From NCBI RefSeq assembly GCF_000350225.1, contig NW_005179005.1:1-64000 (forward strand): a DNA stretch of 64,000 bases. Direction: 5' to 3'. Shown here piece by piece: positions 1-9,192 of this stretch. The translations under genes and the position numbers were made by a program. The notes under the pieces are model-generated. The model saw nothing but the letters and a program-made list of their open reading frames with translations, did not search any database and was not told the origin of the DNA. This DNA is from Chondrus crispus. Lineage: Eukaryota > Rhodophyta > Florideophyceae > Gigartinales > Gigartinaceae. Within the stretch, counting starts at the first letter, position 1. Each line of letters starts with the position of its first letter.

Positions 1-234
1 GCTGAGCTGTTCCGCTATCTGCTGAGAGTGGTGTGCGAGCTGGTGTGGTTGGGGTTGTTGCCTAGCGTGTGCGCACGAGGAGCAACTGATGGGGGGAGGC
101 GCGCCTTGGAGGCTTGGCGGAAGGTTGGGAATGGTTCGTTCTTTTGCCATGCGCTGTAGCGCTTTGAGGGGCGCGTGGTTGAGTGCTAGATGCCAATCAT
201 ATGCTTTGGCTGTGTTGTGCGTGATTTGTTTGGG
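1..234 (-). CDS. copia-1 GAG-pre-integrase domain, partial
   Basis: The minus strand reads DWHLALNHAPLKALQRMAKE, then a C-x2-C pair (SCSSCAHARQQPQPH), in one open frame to the window edge. This matches the zinc-binding GAG-pre-integrase module of copia E (EWHLKLNHATARNIRQMAKD, then CSACTMAKQRPAPH). The integrase core would follow to the left of the window. Confidence 0.75.
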
Positions 235-659
235 TGTGTAGGGGTTTGCCGTGTGGAAGTGTTGGATGTTGGGTGCTCGTCTTTTTGCCGTACTGGTGTT
301 GGGGAGTAGGCAGGGGTTTGTTGTGTTGGCGTTGGCTGTGGTGAGGTTTGTGGTGTTGCGCTGTGTTGGGGGGGCGTGCGTGCGTGGGGGGTGCTTAGAT
401 GGTGCTCGGGGTCGTGTGCGGGCTCCTTTAGCTGTGTGTGCTTTGGTTCTTTTGCGGGGGGTCCAGGCGTATGCCTGGAGTATGTTGTGCCAGGGGGCTG
501 TGCCGATTACTGTGTTGTCACGGTCTCGTATGCATGCTTGTTGGTGATTGAACGTGACCGTGCAGTTTAGTGACGTGAGAGAGTGTACGGATACTAGCGT
601 ATACGGAATTCGGGGGCTGTGGACCGCTCGTAGGCGTATACGGTGTCCTCTATTCGTAT

Positions 660-850
660 AAGTCTGTATTGTGCCGGCATGCGTGCATGGTGTGGAGTGG
701 TTAGTGGCTGTGGTTGATTTGGTGGGGCGAGGTAGGCGCCTCATGCGTGGGAAGGGTCGGGAGGTGTGGGTGGGGTGTGCGGCGGAGTCGAGTATGAACA
801 TACCCTCTGCTGCGTATGTTTCGTTGTCGTCCGATTCGGTGTCGTCTGCT
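660..850 (-). pseudogene. copia-1 protease core (DSA in place of DSG)
   Basis: In a frame different from gag, the minus strand encodes FILDSAAHPTH followed by basic residues and a Thr/Ala-rich stretch. This lines up with YILDSGAHPIHL and the following residues in copia E. The catalytic triplet is normally D-S/T-G in retroviral-type aspartic proteases; here the Gly is Ala. The substitution is directly visible at 781-789. With the frameshift it suggests an inactive protease. Confidence 0.6.
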
Positions 851-1978
851 TCCTGGTCTGGTTGTGTCAGGAAGGGGGGTTCCTGTACGACTCGGGCTTT
901 GGGCAATACTTTCTTGCGCGAGGCTTTCTGGTGTCGCGGGTGAGTCGGATCGCGGCATTCGGCGTCGGAGTGTTGCGGGCGCCTGAAACCTTTGGAGATG
1001 TGGTGTCGACAGGCGTTGGGGTGGTATGCCATGGGGTGTTGTGTGATGTGACGGTGTGCACGTTGTCTTCGGTGTGCGGATGTGTTCGGGGTGTGTTGGT
1101 GTTGGTGATTGCCAAGGGTTGCTTGGTTGGATGGCGAGACGATAGTTGTCGATCCTGTTATACTTGTGCACGAAGTCTTTGATGCTCTTCGGTTGGAGGG
1201 AGAGCAGCTGGAGACCTATTTGTGCTGTGTTGGGGTTCTTTTTCAGGCCGTCTATCATGTAGTCCACTGTGGTGGCTTGGTTGGCTATGTCGGGGAAACG
1301 GGCGGCGATCATTTGTGCTCGGATAGCTTCGTGGCGTTTGACGTATTCGTATACAGTTTGCCCTTCCTCGATTTGGCATTGCTCGGCCAGTTGCTTGAGA
1401 TAAATTTGGTCGCTGGCATTTGTGGTGTCAAGGTGAACTGTGAGTTTTTGCAGGATGTCGTACGGGGTGGGTTGTTCGTCGGGCATTAGCAACAGGTTGA
1501 GGATGTCTGCGGGGATAGTCGCGATCATCTTGCCGATAAGCGTGTGTTTCGCTATCGTGTGTGTTTGTACGTCTTGATCATTGTCGGGAGTGGGCGGGTT
1601 GCCTTCTGGGTGATCAATGGCGTCGTGTGTGTATGCGGCTGATCGGAGCGCGATGAGCCAGGGACCGTAATTCGACGGTTCGAGTTTGGGGATGTCACGG
1701 CGGTCCATGATTAAGGGATTGGAGTGGGCGCGTGGGGCGCGTGGGTTTTGCGGTGGTATGTAGAGGAGGTCTGCAGGAGGCAGTGGGGGGGCTGGGGGGG
1801 TTGATGAGGATTCGGGACGGGGCTGCCTTGTGTTGGGCGTTTCCGTTCCGGCTTGGTTTTGCACTGGGGGTTGGCTGCGGCGGGTGCGTGCCGGTCCTGG
1901 GTGCTTGGGGTAAGCGCGATTCAGTTTGTTATGGGATGTTCGGAGTGTTGCGTAGTGAAGCGAAGCGGGCCATAACAT
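701..1978 (-). CDS. copia-1 Gag (capsid) ORF, 425 codons, frameshifted C-terminus
   Basis: The capsid core begins near the internal Met at about residue 91 (MDRRDIPKLEPSNYGPW) and runs through a UBN2/retrotrans_gag-like helical region ending around 'YNRIDNYR'. It aligns through its length with the Gag of copia E (shared NYGPW, LRSAAY, TIP/SIPAD, YDL/IL, MIAARFP/YPAI, MIDGL). After residue ~285 the frame turns Pro/Ser/Arg-rich and no longer resembles the relative, whereas another frame does, so a frameshift lies near 1110-1140. The ATG at 1978 sits at the presumed LTR/PBS junction; the capsid could equally start at the internal Met. Packaging of element RNA is the family role. Confidence 0.8.
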   Translation of the reverse strand: MLWPASLHYATLRTSHNKLNRAYPKHPGPARTRRSQPPVQNQAGTETPNTRQPRPESSSTPPAPPLPPADLLYIPPQNPRAPRAHSNPLIMDRRDIPKLEPSNYGPWLIALRSAAYTHDAIDHPEGNPPTPDNDQDVQTHTIAKHTLIGKMIATIPADILNLLLMPDEQPTPYDILQKLTVHLDTTNASDQIYLKQLAEQCQIEEGQTVYEYVKRHEAIRAQMIAARFPDIANQATTVDYMIDGLKKNPNTAQIGLQLLSLQPKSIKDFVHKYNRIDNYRLAIQPSNPWQSPTPTHPEHIRTPKTTCTPSHHTTPHGIPPQRLSTPHLQRFQAPATLRRRMPRSDSPATPESLAQESIAQSPSRTGTPLPDTTRPGSRRHRIGRQRNIRSRGYVHTRLRRTPHPHLPTLPTHEAPTSPHQINHSH

Positions 1979-2003
1979 GATAAGTCGTAATCCTCATGGT
2001 TCG
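1978..2003 (-). repeat. remnant of copia-1 5' LTR (3' end only)
   Basis: On the minus strand these bases end in TTATCA, followed directly by TGTTATGGCCCGC. That is the expected CA end of an LTR followed by a primer site resembling the complement of an initiator-tRNA(Met) anticodon arm. The other side is replaced at 2004 by the gypsy-1 LTR. The call rests on position and the CA terminus only. Confidence 0.35.
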
Positions 2004-2320
2004 TGTTGACAGCAAAAAAGGGGCGCGCGCGTAGGGGAGAAAGAAAAGCGAGATGTTTATTTCAAGAGGGGGGGTCGGTCCCGGTGTTGTTGTTTTTTTT
2101 CTGTTGTCCCTCCTGTCGCGGGGTGTCGCGGCGCGCCCCTTTCTCTTATAGAGGGGCCGCCAGCATCTTCCACCTCCCAGGACCGCCGCCCTTCAAAGGG
2201 AGATTGTCCACGTGTACACCTGGCGTACACGTAGACCAATAAAATCATCTTTTGAAGGCTTTGGTCCTGGGGCCACTCCTGGGTACTGTACCCTGTACAG
2301 TACCCCAAATCTCCGCCACA
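2004..2320 (-). repeat. gypsy-1 3' LTR (317 bp)
   Basis: It begins TGTTGACAGC and ends GCCACA on the plus strand. It is a direct repeat of 7820-8135 with about ten mismatches or small indels. It contains the palindromic motif GTACTGTACCCTGTACAGTAC near its right end, which is the U3 side of the minus-strand element, and an AATAAA-like string at 2237. Confidence 0.92.
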
Positions 2321-2340
2321 CGACCCCCTCCCCAGCCCCA
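2321..2340 (-). other. gypsy-1 polypurine tract
   Basis: On the minus strand the bases directly upstream of the 3' LTR read GGGGCTGGGGAGGGGGTCG, a purine-rich run of the kind used to prime plus-strand DNA synthesis. Confidence 0.65.
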
Positions 2341-2722
2341 CACCCGGGCAGGGGCAACATATATACTGACCGCTGCTGCTCCTGGTGATCGGCTTGAGTC
2401 AGGGAACCGGCGCTCGACCTTGACGATCCCATTTGACACAATTTAGTGTCACCATCGACACCAATCCCCCAATCGCTCCACGTATACACGGGTACAGCTC
2501 ATCATCACTGTAAGCTATCACTTCTATCATTAACCTACCCACCTTCTCTACTTTTCACACAACTAACTTCTGTGTTCCTGCGTTTTTTTCTTGAAGAACC
2601 TGTCAACGCGTCAGGTTCTAATTGCCTCCAGTCTCAGAGATCGCTGATTGCTTGTGTGGCGGACTCAGGTGAGGTTTTAGTCCTCGAGTCTGCCCCTTGC
2701 AAGAAACCTGATCTAGACGAGG

Positions 2723-2791
2723 ATGGCGAAAACCAAGCAGACGGCGCGCCGCAGTACATGTTTGGGTTGGACCGAATCTGACAAGGTATGA
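2723..2791 (+). CDS. 22-codon ORF starting with a histone H3 tail-like sequence
   Basis: The ORF begins M-A-K-T-K-Q-T-A-R-R-S-T, matching the histone H3 N-terminus at 10 of 12 positions, with the two differences Lys/Arg swaps. It then reads CLGWTESDKV and stops. The stop overlaps a plausible splice donor (AAG/GTATGA at 2785/2786). It lies in the 800-bp spacer between gypsy-1 pol and the 3' LTR, antisense to the element. The rest does not resemble H3. It could be a captured exon, a tail mimic or chance; expression is unknown. Confidence 0.35.
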   Translation: MAKTKQTARRSTCLGWTESDKV

Positions 2792-2792
2792 C

Positions 2793-3029
2793 TTGGATTT
2801 GACGGAAATGCTCCGCCTCTTCGGTCGACATGTGGTCATCCACTTAAGTGCGCGAGGAAAGCACGGGGTCTCGGTAGATGAGTTTTCCCGAGTTGGGCTG
2901 ACTGAATCGATTGACGATAAGCGTGCTTATGGTCACGTGGAGGATGATGCTTGGAATATTGAGTCTATCTGCTACGATAGACTCGCAAATAAGTACGTCG
3001 CCATCGACGCATGCGATAAGTCGAAGTAG
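2793..3029 (+). CDS. hypothetical ORF in gypsy-1 3' spacer, antisense to pol
   Basis: This 78-codon frame lacks an ATG start but extends open upstream to about 2750. It encodes a mixed, protein-like sequence (EMLRLFGRHVVIHLSARGK..., then DEFSRVGL...). No family was recognised. It lies one frame away from the H3-tail-like ORF and could be its downstream exon or the result of a frameshift. The remainder of the 2341-3146 spacer shows nothing else identifiable. Confidence 0.25.
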   Translation: MDLTEMLRLFGRHVVIHLSARGKHGVSVDEFSRVGLTESIDDKRAYGHVEDDAWNIESICYDRLANKYVAIDACDKSK

Positions 3030-3146
3030 CCACGCTCTTTTCTCTTTTCTTGCCTATACGGGTTTCATGATAGCAATTGCATCTATTCTCTACATGCATT
3101 AAACGATTTTATGCCTAAGACTTAGCCTTAAGCTTTAACAAAGGAC

Positions 3147-6100
3147 TTAGGCTTCGAACTTCCTTTCACGATATAGGACGAGTCGGCGAGCATGAATAGG
3201 CTTCCTGGATACTCTGCCGTGCTGCAACTCTAGCACATATCGCGGGTGGTGAACTTCCAAGATCCGGCACGGGCCGTAGAATTTGGAAACGAACGCGGGC
3301 CATTTCGTACCACCGAATGAAGTTCCCCGAGCGGCAAGAACTTTGTCTCCCACTTCGAAGAAGTGAGACGACGACGCTACGAGCCTCTTTTCCACAGAGG
3401 CCCCTGAGCGAACTGCTCGTGGGACAGATCCAGTCAGGAGCTCCAAACGACGATGATGGTCTAAGGAAGGAACAACTAGGCTTGCACCTGTCTCTGCACT
3501 GGAATCCATCCGAGGCGGGATCCCATACATCAGTTCGAATGGCGATACGCCGTTCTTCATGGTACGTCGGCGATATGCATACAGGACCTGGGTGAGTGCT
3601 TTGTCCCACTCCATTTCAGTTCCAAGAACTGTCTTACGGACGGCAGCCTTCAAAGTTCCAACCATTCTCTCTGCTCTACCGTTAGACATGGGAGCGTAGG
3701 CGAGGACGGTGCGCCAAGTGATACCGTGTCGAGCCATGAAGCTAGAAACGGCCGAGGCTGTGAAGCAGGTAGCATTGTCAGAGACAATGGTTCTCGGAGG
3801 GCCGAATGAGTACATGATTTCTCTCTTGACGAAGTCGAGAACCACTTGAGCAGTACTGTCAGCAGTGGATAGAGCAATTGGCCATCCTGTGAGGTGTTCG
3901 ACCGCAACCAACACGAAGCGATTTCCAGACGAAGTGACAGGGAAGGGTCCAGCAAAGTCAATAGAGAAAACATCAAACAAGCTTGTGATGGGAAGGCGCA
4001 AAGTTGTCTTATACCTGGGAATCGGACGTGCCTTCTGACACCCGTCACAACTCTTCACGTAGTCTCCCACGTCCATACAAACGGTCGGCCACCAGTACCT
4101 TTCCGTGACAAATTGACGAGTGGTCTTCAAGTCCCAATGACCAATGTCGTCATGGAAACCCTTCAGTATCTTTTCGCGATCGGAAATTGGGGCAACAACA
4201 CGAAGGCCACGAATGGTGCGGCGGAGCAACTTCGACTCCCAGACAAGAAAGTTCTTCGCATTATTCTTCATGCGAGACTTCCTGTAATCATCCAACCCAA
4301 CCGGTGTTTCGCCTTGCAGATAGGACATGATATCTTGGCAAGACTCTTCTAGATCTTCTGGAGAGTAGATCGGGGTCGTGATAGCGAGGGCAAGGTCTCC
4401 CTCTTCCTGGCAAGTTGGGTTGTCGCCGTTCTTGGGCTGAATGCGAGAAAGGTAGTCAGCTGCACTATTTGCGGATCCACGACGATATTCCACGGTGAAG
4501 TCGTACTCGGCTAAGAAGTCTAGCCAACGAGCCAAACGACCGTGGATGTCTTTCTTGCAAAAGGCGTAACTAAGAGCCTGGTGATCAGTAATCAACTTGA
4601 AAGGTGTAGACGAAAGCACGTAAACACGAAATTTCTTCAAAGCAAAGATGACCGCAAGCGCCTCACGCTCACAAGCGGAGTACTTGCGCTCAAATGTATT
4701 CATAGTACGGCTTGCGTACTGGATGGGGTGTATTTTCCCATCTTCCCTCTTTTGAGCCAACACAGCCCCGACGGAGACCGATGACGCATCCGTCTCAACG
4801 ACGAAGGGCTTCTCGAAGTCTGGGTAAGCCAAGACTGGCGGAGAAGTTAACTTTATGCGTAGTTCATCAAAGGCTTCTTGCATTTCTCCGGTCCATTTCA
4901 ATCTGCCGTTTCCGGATGTAGCCGCATGGAGTACCGCAGCAATGTCCGCAAACTTGCAGATGAAACGACGGTAGTAGCTTGCTAACCCGAGAAAGCTCCT
5001 AAGTTCAGTCGCAGTGGTCGGGATCGGTGCATTCCGAATCACTTCGACCTTGCTCGGGTCAACGGCAATCCCGCCTTTGTCGACAACATGACCGAGCAAC
5101 TTGATCTTCGCCTGGGCGAAGCTACACTTTGTCGGCTTAATCTTAAGACCAGCCTCGTCAAGCACATCAAATACATGCTGCAGGTGGCGAAGATGTTCTT
5201 CTATAGTCTTAGAGAACACCACAACGTCATCGAGATACACACGCACAAACCGCACTTCGCGAAAGATTGTATCCATCATTCTCTGAAATGTCGAAGGCGC
5301 ATTCATCCATCCAAAGGGCATGACTTCAAACTTATACGTCCCGTAGCGACAGACGAAAGTAGTCATTTCTTTGCATTGTTGTGCCATCCGAATTTGCCAG
5401 TAACCACTGAACAAATCCAGAGAAGTGAAGTACGCACTTCCTTCCAAGTCATCAAATATCTCTTCTATTTTCGGCAAAGGCCATCTGTCTGCTTTCATCT
5501 TCTGGTTCAGAGAACGGTAATCAACACAGAAGCGTGGATTCCCATCTTTTTTGGATACGATGACGACCGGAAAGGACCATGCGGCGCTGGAAGGCGTGAT
5601 GATTCCTGCTTCCAGCATTTTGTCCAGCTCTTTCCGAACGATTTCGTTATGCAAGGGAGCCATTCTCCTCGCCGAGTGATAGATCGGATTAGTATCATCT
5701 AACTCGAAATGGTGCTTGATTGGGACTTCAGCAGGCCGAAGATCGTCAAGGGATGTAGCAACGATACTCTTATCCATCAGGGCGGTCTCGATGACTGCTT
5801 GAGCTTCATTGTCAAGATGCACAAGTTTTTCCCAAAGCATTTTCACGGCCTTGTTGATGACATTCGAATCAGGTGATTCTACTTCCTCATCTTCTCCGAT
5901 CGCTCCGTCCAGAGTTAAGTCTAGCTCGAAAGGTTCATCGCCGAGGATGGCGACAACATAAGTCTCTTCTTCCGACGAGTTTTCTGAGGCGAACGACTCG
6001 ACATCAGAAGTGAAGTCCTCACTATCAGTCTCCGAATCCGCGACGATAGGACGTACTTGATCAAACTCCAGACTCATTTTCACGGTTTTGTTTCCGATCA

Positions 6101-7820
6101 ACATACTAACAGACTGGTGACCTAGATCGATGCAGGCTTGAAGTTCTTCGAGAGTTGGATACCCGATTAAGATATCAACTGGGGATCCTTCAACAACCAA
6201 GAAGTTGAGTGAAGTAACAGCGCCATTGAACGTGACAAGAACTTCCTCGATGGAACCTAAGCAGGTTGTCTTTTGTCCATTGGCGACCGTAATCTTCGTC
6301 GAGGTCGGCTTTGGAGACAGAGAGAGCTTCGATGCCACAGACGCATTCATAACGTTAGGGATAGCTCCTGAGTCTAACAACGCTCTCATTTGTGTCCCGT
6401 AGACTTGTACCGAAACTACTTTCAGACGTTTCGGCAAAGTACCGATCGAAGCAGCTACGGGGCGTCTAGGGCGACTGTTGAACAAACGACGGATCTCTTT
6501 CTTAGCCTCGTCGCCATCTCCTCGAATCAGTTGACCGAATGTCAAACCAGAGGGGGCGTTCGCGAGGGAAGAAACCACGTCGTACTTCCCCGAGTGCTCT
6601 TGGACGGCGTTCTTCTTACTTGTCCTCTTCTTTCTTGTTCGACGGCCGGGCTTAGGAGGTTTCCTCATGTGGTTCGGAGTCCAGTACTTACGCGGGTTGA
6701 GAAGGGACGGGATTGGCTCACCGCCACCATCCTTTCGCGTCTTGGCCACCGGCTCTCCATCGGCGTTTCTCTTGACTGATGCCACTAACTTCTCATCAGC
6801 AGGGAGGTCTTCGTGCGTCACAACACTCACCTGGTTTCCTGCGGAGCCCGTCTGTGTACCCGACACGGCAATATCCGTCTGGGTCGTCTTAGGAGGGTAG
6901 GCACTGCTACCTCCCCTCTGTGGACCAATTCCAGCCCAACAGCTTGTCTCTGAATGACCAAATTTTCCACAGCGAGGGCATTTCGTGTCCCTATGCGGAT
7001 TCGCATCGCATCTATTAGCGCCATGACCCGGTCGTTTGCAATAAAAACAAGTACGATCGTGGGCGGGGCGGAATGCTGTTGCGTCATCCCTCGACTGATT
7101 CTTCTTGATAATAAGGGAAATATCGGCTAGTCGATCAGCTAAAGCGTCAACCTTCGTCTCGAGTGGAGACAAGGGAGCTTTTGAACGCATCATGACCCTT
7201 TTTGACCCACCTTGCCCTTTCGGCTCATTCATACCGTGCGAGCTCTCTGACCCCTGGTAGCGCCAATTACTCAAGGAGTTCGCCGCCGCTTGAAAGGCGC
7301 AGCGACCAGACCAGAAGTCCATGATTGCGTCGAATAGGGCCTTGTAGGTCTTCGCACCTCGATAGATGGCAAACTGGGCCAACTCGAGATGTTCCATCAC
7401 GGCGTTGCGAAGCAGTCCGAACTTCGCTTCGTCGTTGAATCCCGCCTTCTCGTAGAGACGGTCTGAGTTTCGAAGGGACCCACTGAGATCCCCGAAAGAA
7501 AGGCGAGCGGCCATCGCATCCCGAATCACATCTTCAGGTGATTCAACCGGGGCGAACCGCTCGACCAAGGCCTTCTTGACCTTCTGGTAGTCGGAGCCAT
7601 CTGCACTGATATCTCCGTTCTTGACAAAGGCTTGATAAAAGAAGTCGAATGCATCTCCCTCCAGGTAGCGAAGGAGTTCAGATGCCCTTTCTTCGTCCGA
7701 CTTGCCAGAGGTGGCAACATTCTCGAAGACGAAGAAGAACTTGTGAACGTCGGCCGGCTTCGACCCGTCAAACTGTGACAGGGAGCCGTCTTCTTTGCCA
7801 CCCCTCCACAAGAGTACCAT
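3147..7820 (-). CDS. gypsy-1 Gag-Pol polyprotein, 1557 aa, intact
   Basis: A single ORF encodes every enzyme of a Ty3/gypsy element. The order is: Gag capsid helices (~15-200); two CCHC zinc knuckles (~255-295); aspartic protease with LLDSGA (~478); reverse transcriptase with CVDYRSLNQ and catalytic YLDD (~862); RNase H with ETDAS (~1008) and TDHQALSY; and integrase with an HHCC finger (~1220-1265). The D-D-E core residues lie in SIDFAG, VSDNATCF and GRAERMVG (~1287, 1345, 1380). No stop or frameshift separates gag from pol. The only Met before the capsid is formed by the last A of the LTR plus the TG of the primer site; the next Met is ~100 residues in, inside the capsid. No chromodomain is seen at the C-terminus. 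Confidence 0.95.
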   Translation of the reverse strand: MVLLWRGGKEDGSLSQFDGSKPADVHKFFFVFENVATSGKSDEERASELLRYLEGDAFDFFYQAFVKNGDISADGSDYQKVKKALVERFAPVESPEDVIRDAMAARLSFGDLSGSLRNSDRLYEKAGFNDEAKFGLLRNAVMEHLELAQFAIYRGAKTYKALFDAIMDFWSGRCAFQAAANSLSNWRYQGSESSHGMNEPKGQGGSKRVMMRSKAPLSPLETKVDALADRLADISLIIKKNQSRDDATAFRPAHDRTCFYCKRPGHGANRCDANPHRDTKCPRCGKFGHSETSCWAGIGPQRGGSSAYPPKTTQTDIAVSGTQTGSAGNQVSVVTHEDLPADEKLVASVKRNADGEPVAKTRKDGGGEPIPSLLNPRKYWTPNHMRKPPKPGRRTRKKRTSKKNAVQEHSGKYDVVSSLANAPSGLTFGQLIRGDGDEAKKEIRRLFNSRPRRPVAASIGTLPKRLKVVSVQVYGTQMRALLDSGAIPNVMNASVASKLSLSPKPTSTKITVANGQKTTCLGSIEEVLVTFNGAVTSLNFLVVEGSPVDILIGYPTLEELQACIDLGHQSVSMLIGNKTVKMSLEFDQVRPIVADSETDSEDFTSDVESFASENSSEEETYVVAILGDEPFELDLTLDGAIGEDEEVESPDSNVINKAVKMLWEKLVHLDNEAQAVIETALMDKSIVATSLDDLRPAEVPIKHHFELDDTNPIYHSARRMAPLHNEIVRKELDKMLEAGIITPSSAAWSFPVVIVSKKDGNPRFCVDYRSLNQKMKADRWPLPKIEEIFDDLEGSAYFTSLDLFSGYWQIRMAQQCKEMTTFVCRYGTYKFEVMPFGWMNAPSTFQRMMDTIFREVRFVRVYLDDVVVFSKTIEEHLRHLQHVFDVLDEAGLKIKPTKCSFAQAKIKLLGHVVDKGGIAVDPSKVEVIRNAPIPTTATELRSFLGLASYYRRFICKFADIAAVLHAATSGNGRLKWTGEMQEAFDELRIKLTSPPVLAYPDFEKPFVVETDASSVSVGAVLAQKREDGKIHPIQYASRTMNTFERKYSACEREALAVIFALKKFRVYVLSSTPFKLITDHQALSYAFCKKDIHGRLARWLDFLAEYDFTVEYRRGSANSAADYLSRIQPKNGDNPTCQEEGDLALAITTPIYSPEDLEESCQDIMSYLQGETPVGLDDYRKSRMKNNAKNFLVWESKLLRRTIRGLRVVAPISDREKILKGFHDDIGHWDLKTTRQFVTERYWWPTVCMDVGDYVKSCDGCQKARPIPRYKTTLRLPITSLFDVFSIDFAGPFPVTSSGNRFVLVAVEHLTGWPIALSTADSTAQVVLDFVKREIMYSFGPPRTIVSDNATCFTASAVSSFMARHGITWRTVLAYAPMSNGRAERMVGTLKAAVRKTVLGTEMEWDKALTQVLYAYRRRTMKNGVSPFELMYGIPPRMDSSAETGASLVVPSLDHHRRLELLTGSVPRAVRSGASVEKRLVASSSHFFEVGDKVLAARGTSFGGTKWPAFVSKFYGPCRILEVHHPRYVLELQHGRVSRKPIHARRLVLYRERKFEA
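7806..7819 (-). other. gypsy-1 primer-binding site
   Basis: Immediately downstream of the 5' LTR (minus strand) is TGGTACTCTTGTGG. It starts with the TGG that pairs with a tRNA 3' CCA. The tRNA species was not identified. Confidence 0.65.
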
Positions 7821-8135
7821 GTTGACAGCTAAAAAAGGGGGCTGCGCGCGTAGGGGAGAGAGAAAAGCGAGATGTTTATTTCAAGAGGGGGGGTCGGTCC
7901 CGGTGTTGTTGTTTTTTTCTGTTGTGTCTTGTCGCGGGGTGTCGCGGCGCGCCCCTTTCTCTTATAGAGGGGCCGCCAGCATCTTCCACTTCCCAGGACC
8001 GCCGCCCTTCAAAGGGAGATTGTCCACGTGTACACCTGGCGTACACGTAGACCAATAAAATCATCTTTTGAAGGCTTTGGTCCTGGGGCCACTCCTGGGT
8101 ACTGTACCCTGTACAGTACCCAAATCTCCCCCACA
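7820..8135 (-). repeat. gypsy-1 5' LTR (316 bp)
   Basis: This is the direct repeat of 2004-2320, starting TGTTGACAGC and ending CCCACA. On the minus strand it precedes the primer-binding site and gag-pol, so it is the promoter LTR. Confidence 0.92.
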
Positions 8136-9192
8136 TTACTCACATCCTTCCTTACAGACATCCTTGCTTACTATATGTGACTACTGTGTACAATAAAGTG
8201 TTTTCTCTCCCTACTGCATGAAAAGAAGCGTTATTTCTCTCGCTCTCTTTCTTTTTCACTCAAACTTTACCTTGGGCTCTATTTTGCAAACCTGGCGTCT
8301 TTCCACTCGACCGTGGTAAAGCAACGTTTTGAGACTCAAATACGTCACTCGGGCTGTCAAGTGGGATATTAGATTTACTTTTGGATACTACATACACACT
8401 GTGCCGACGAGGTTCCTTCCATATATCCTAGAGGAAGCATGTCATCGTGCGCAGTTTGCTCAGAGTTTTTTCGTAATATCGGCTCTCAGGGAGCACGTAG
8501 CTCGCAGACGTCTTTTTGTCTGTGATGCCCCTGCCGCCATCGTTTTTATGATGCTGTTCTTCCACGCTGCTGCTTCGAGTTATTCTCTGAAGATTTGCTT
8601 GTCCTTCGACGTATCTTTGGGGCGTTGGGACAACCGATTGTGCTGACTAGTGGGTATTGCAACTCTCATCTCTAACTTCTAAAGGTCACTTTTATTTCTA
8701 GACCCAAATCCCACAATCGTTCCTTTTGTACGTCATCTAGCGCTATGTGAAAGACCGTGTTTTGTTGCAGAAGAAACAAAAGTTGGGGATTGAGACTATG
8801 AAGTCACGATTAGGATTCGTCACCTCAAACGCGACTTCCAACTAGCCAGCTTCTGCTACCAATACTAGATGACAGTCTTCGACATATTGGAGACGCCTGT
8901 GACCGTCTCGCGATTCGCGAAGTCTTAAGGGATTGATAATAGTCCTTGAACATTACAATTCCTGTGTCATGCGAAAGACTCCAAAATTCAGCTGGCGATA
9001 CGATCATCTTCATCGCACAAATCAAGGTAGTTCGAGTATAGATGAATTGTCGCTCAAATCTACAATACCATCCAACTCACAGTTTGAGAGCGTGTTCGGA
9101 CTTGCCCTGGATTTATTTTCTTTCCGCTTTCCATTTCCCAAAATAGTTCGCCCTGGCACATATTTCGCATCGTTCAAGTCCAGAAAGGCTTG
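8136..9192. other. intergenic stretch, no recognised gene
   Basis: Low-copy, AT-richer DNA between two gypsy elements. A 105-codon plus-strand ORF (8329-8646) has no recognisable domain and is probably fortuitous. An AATAAA string occurs at 8192. Nothing else can be supported. Confidence 0.5.

Larger units (their letters stand above)
1..2003 (-). mobile_element. Ty1/copia element 1, 5' part, cut by window edge and by gypsy-1
   Basis: Reading the minus strand, this holds a copia capsid gene, a protease core and a GAG-pre-integrase domain in the expected copia order. The rest of pol lies beyond base 1. The 5' LTR is reduced to about 26 bases (1978-2003) because gypsy-1 abuts it at 2004. The frames of gag, protease and pol differ, so at least one frameshift is present and the copy is probably dead. 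It is related to copia E at 41426-45870, with clearly alignable capsid and pre-integrase segments. No target duplication could be tested. Confidence 0.85.
2004..8135 (-). mobile_element. Ty3/gypsy element gypsy-1, full length
   Basis: Two direct repeats of 317 and 316 bp, both TG...CA, enclose one uninterrupted gag-pol ORF on the minus strand. A polypurine tract abuts the 3' LTR and a TGG-type primer site abuts the 5' LTR. The LTRs differ at only about ten positions, so the insertion is fairly young and the copy may still be competent. The 5-bp flanks (GTTCG on the left, TTACT on the right) do not match. The ends may therefore have been altered by recombination after insertion, or the target duplication has been lost. 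Confidence 0.93.

Noticed and set aside
1999-8140. Target-site duplication for gypsy-1
   Set aside because: GTTCG and TTACT do not match, and shifting the LTR borders by a few bases does not help.
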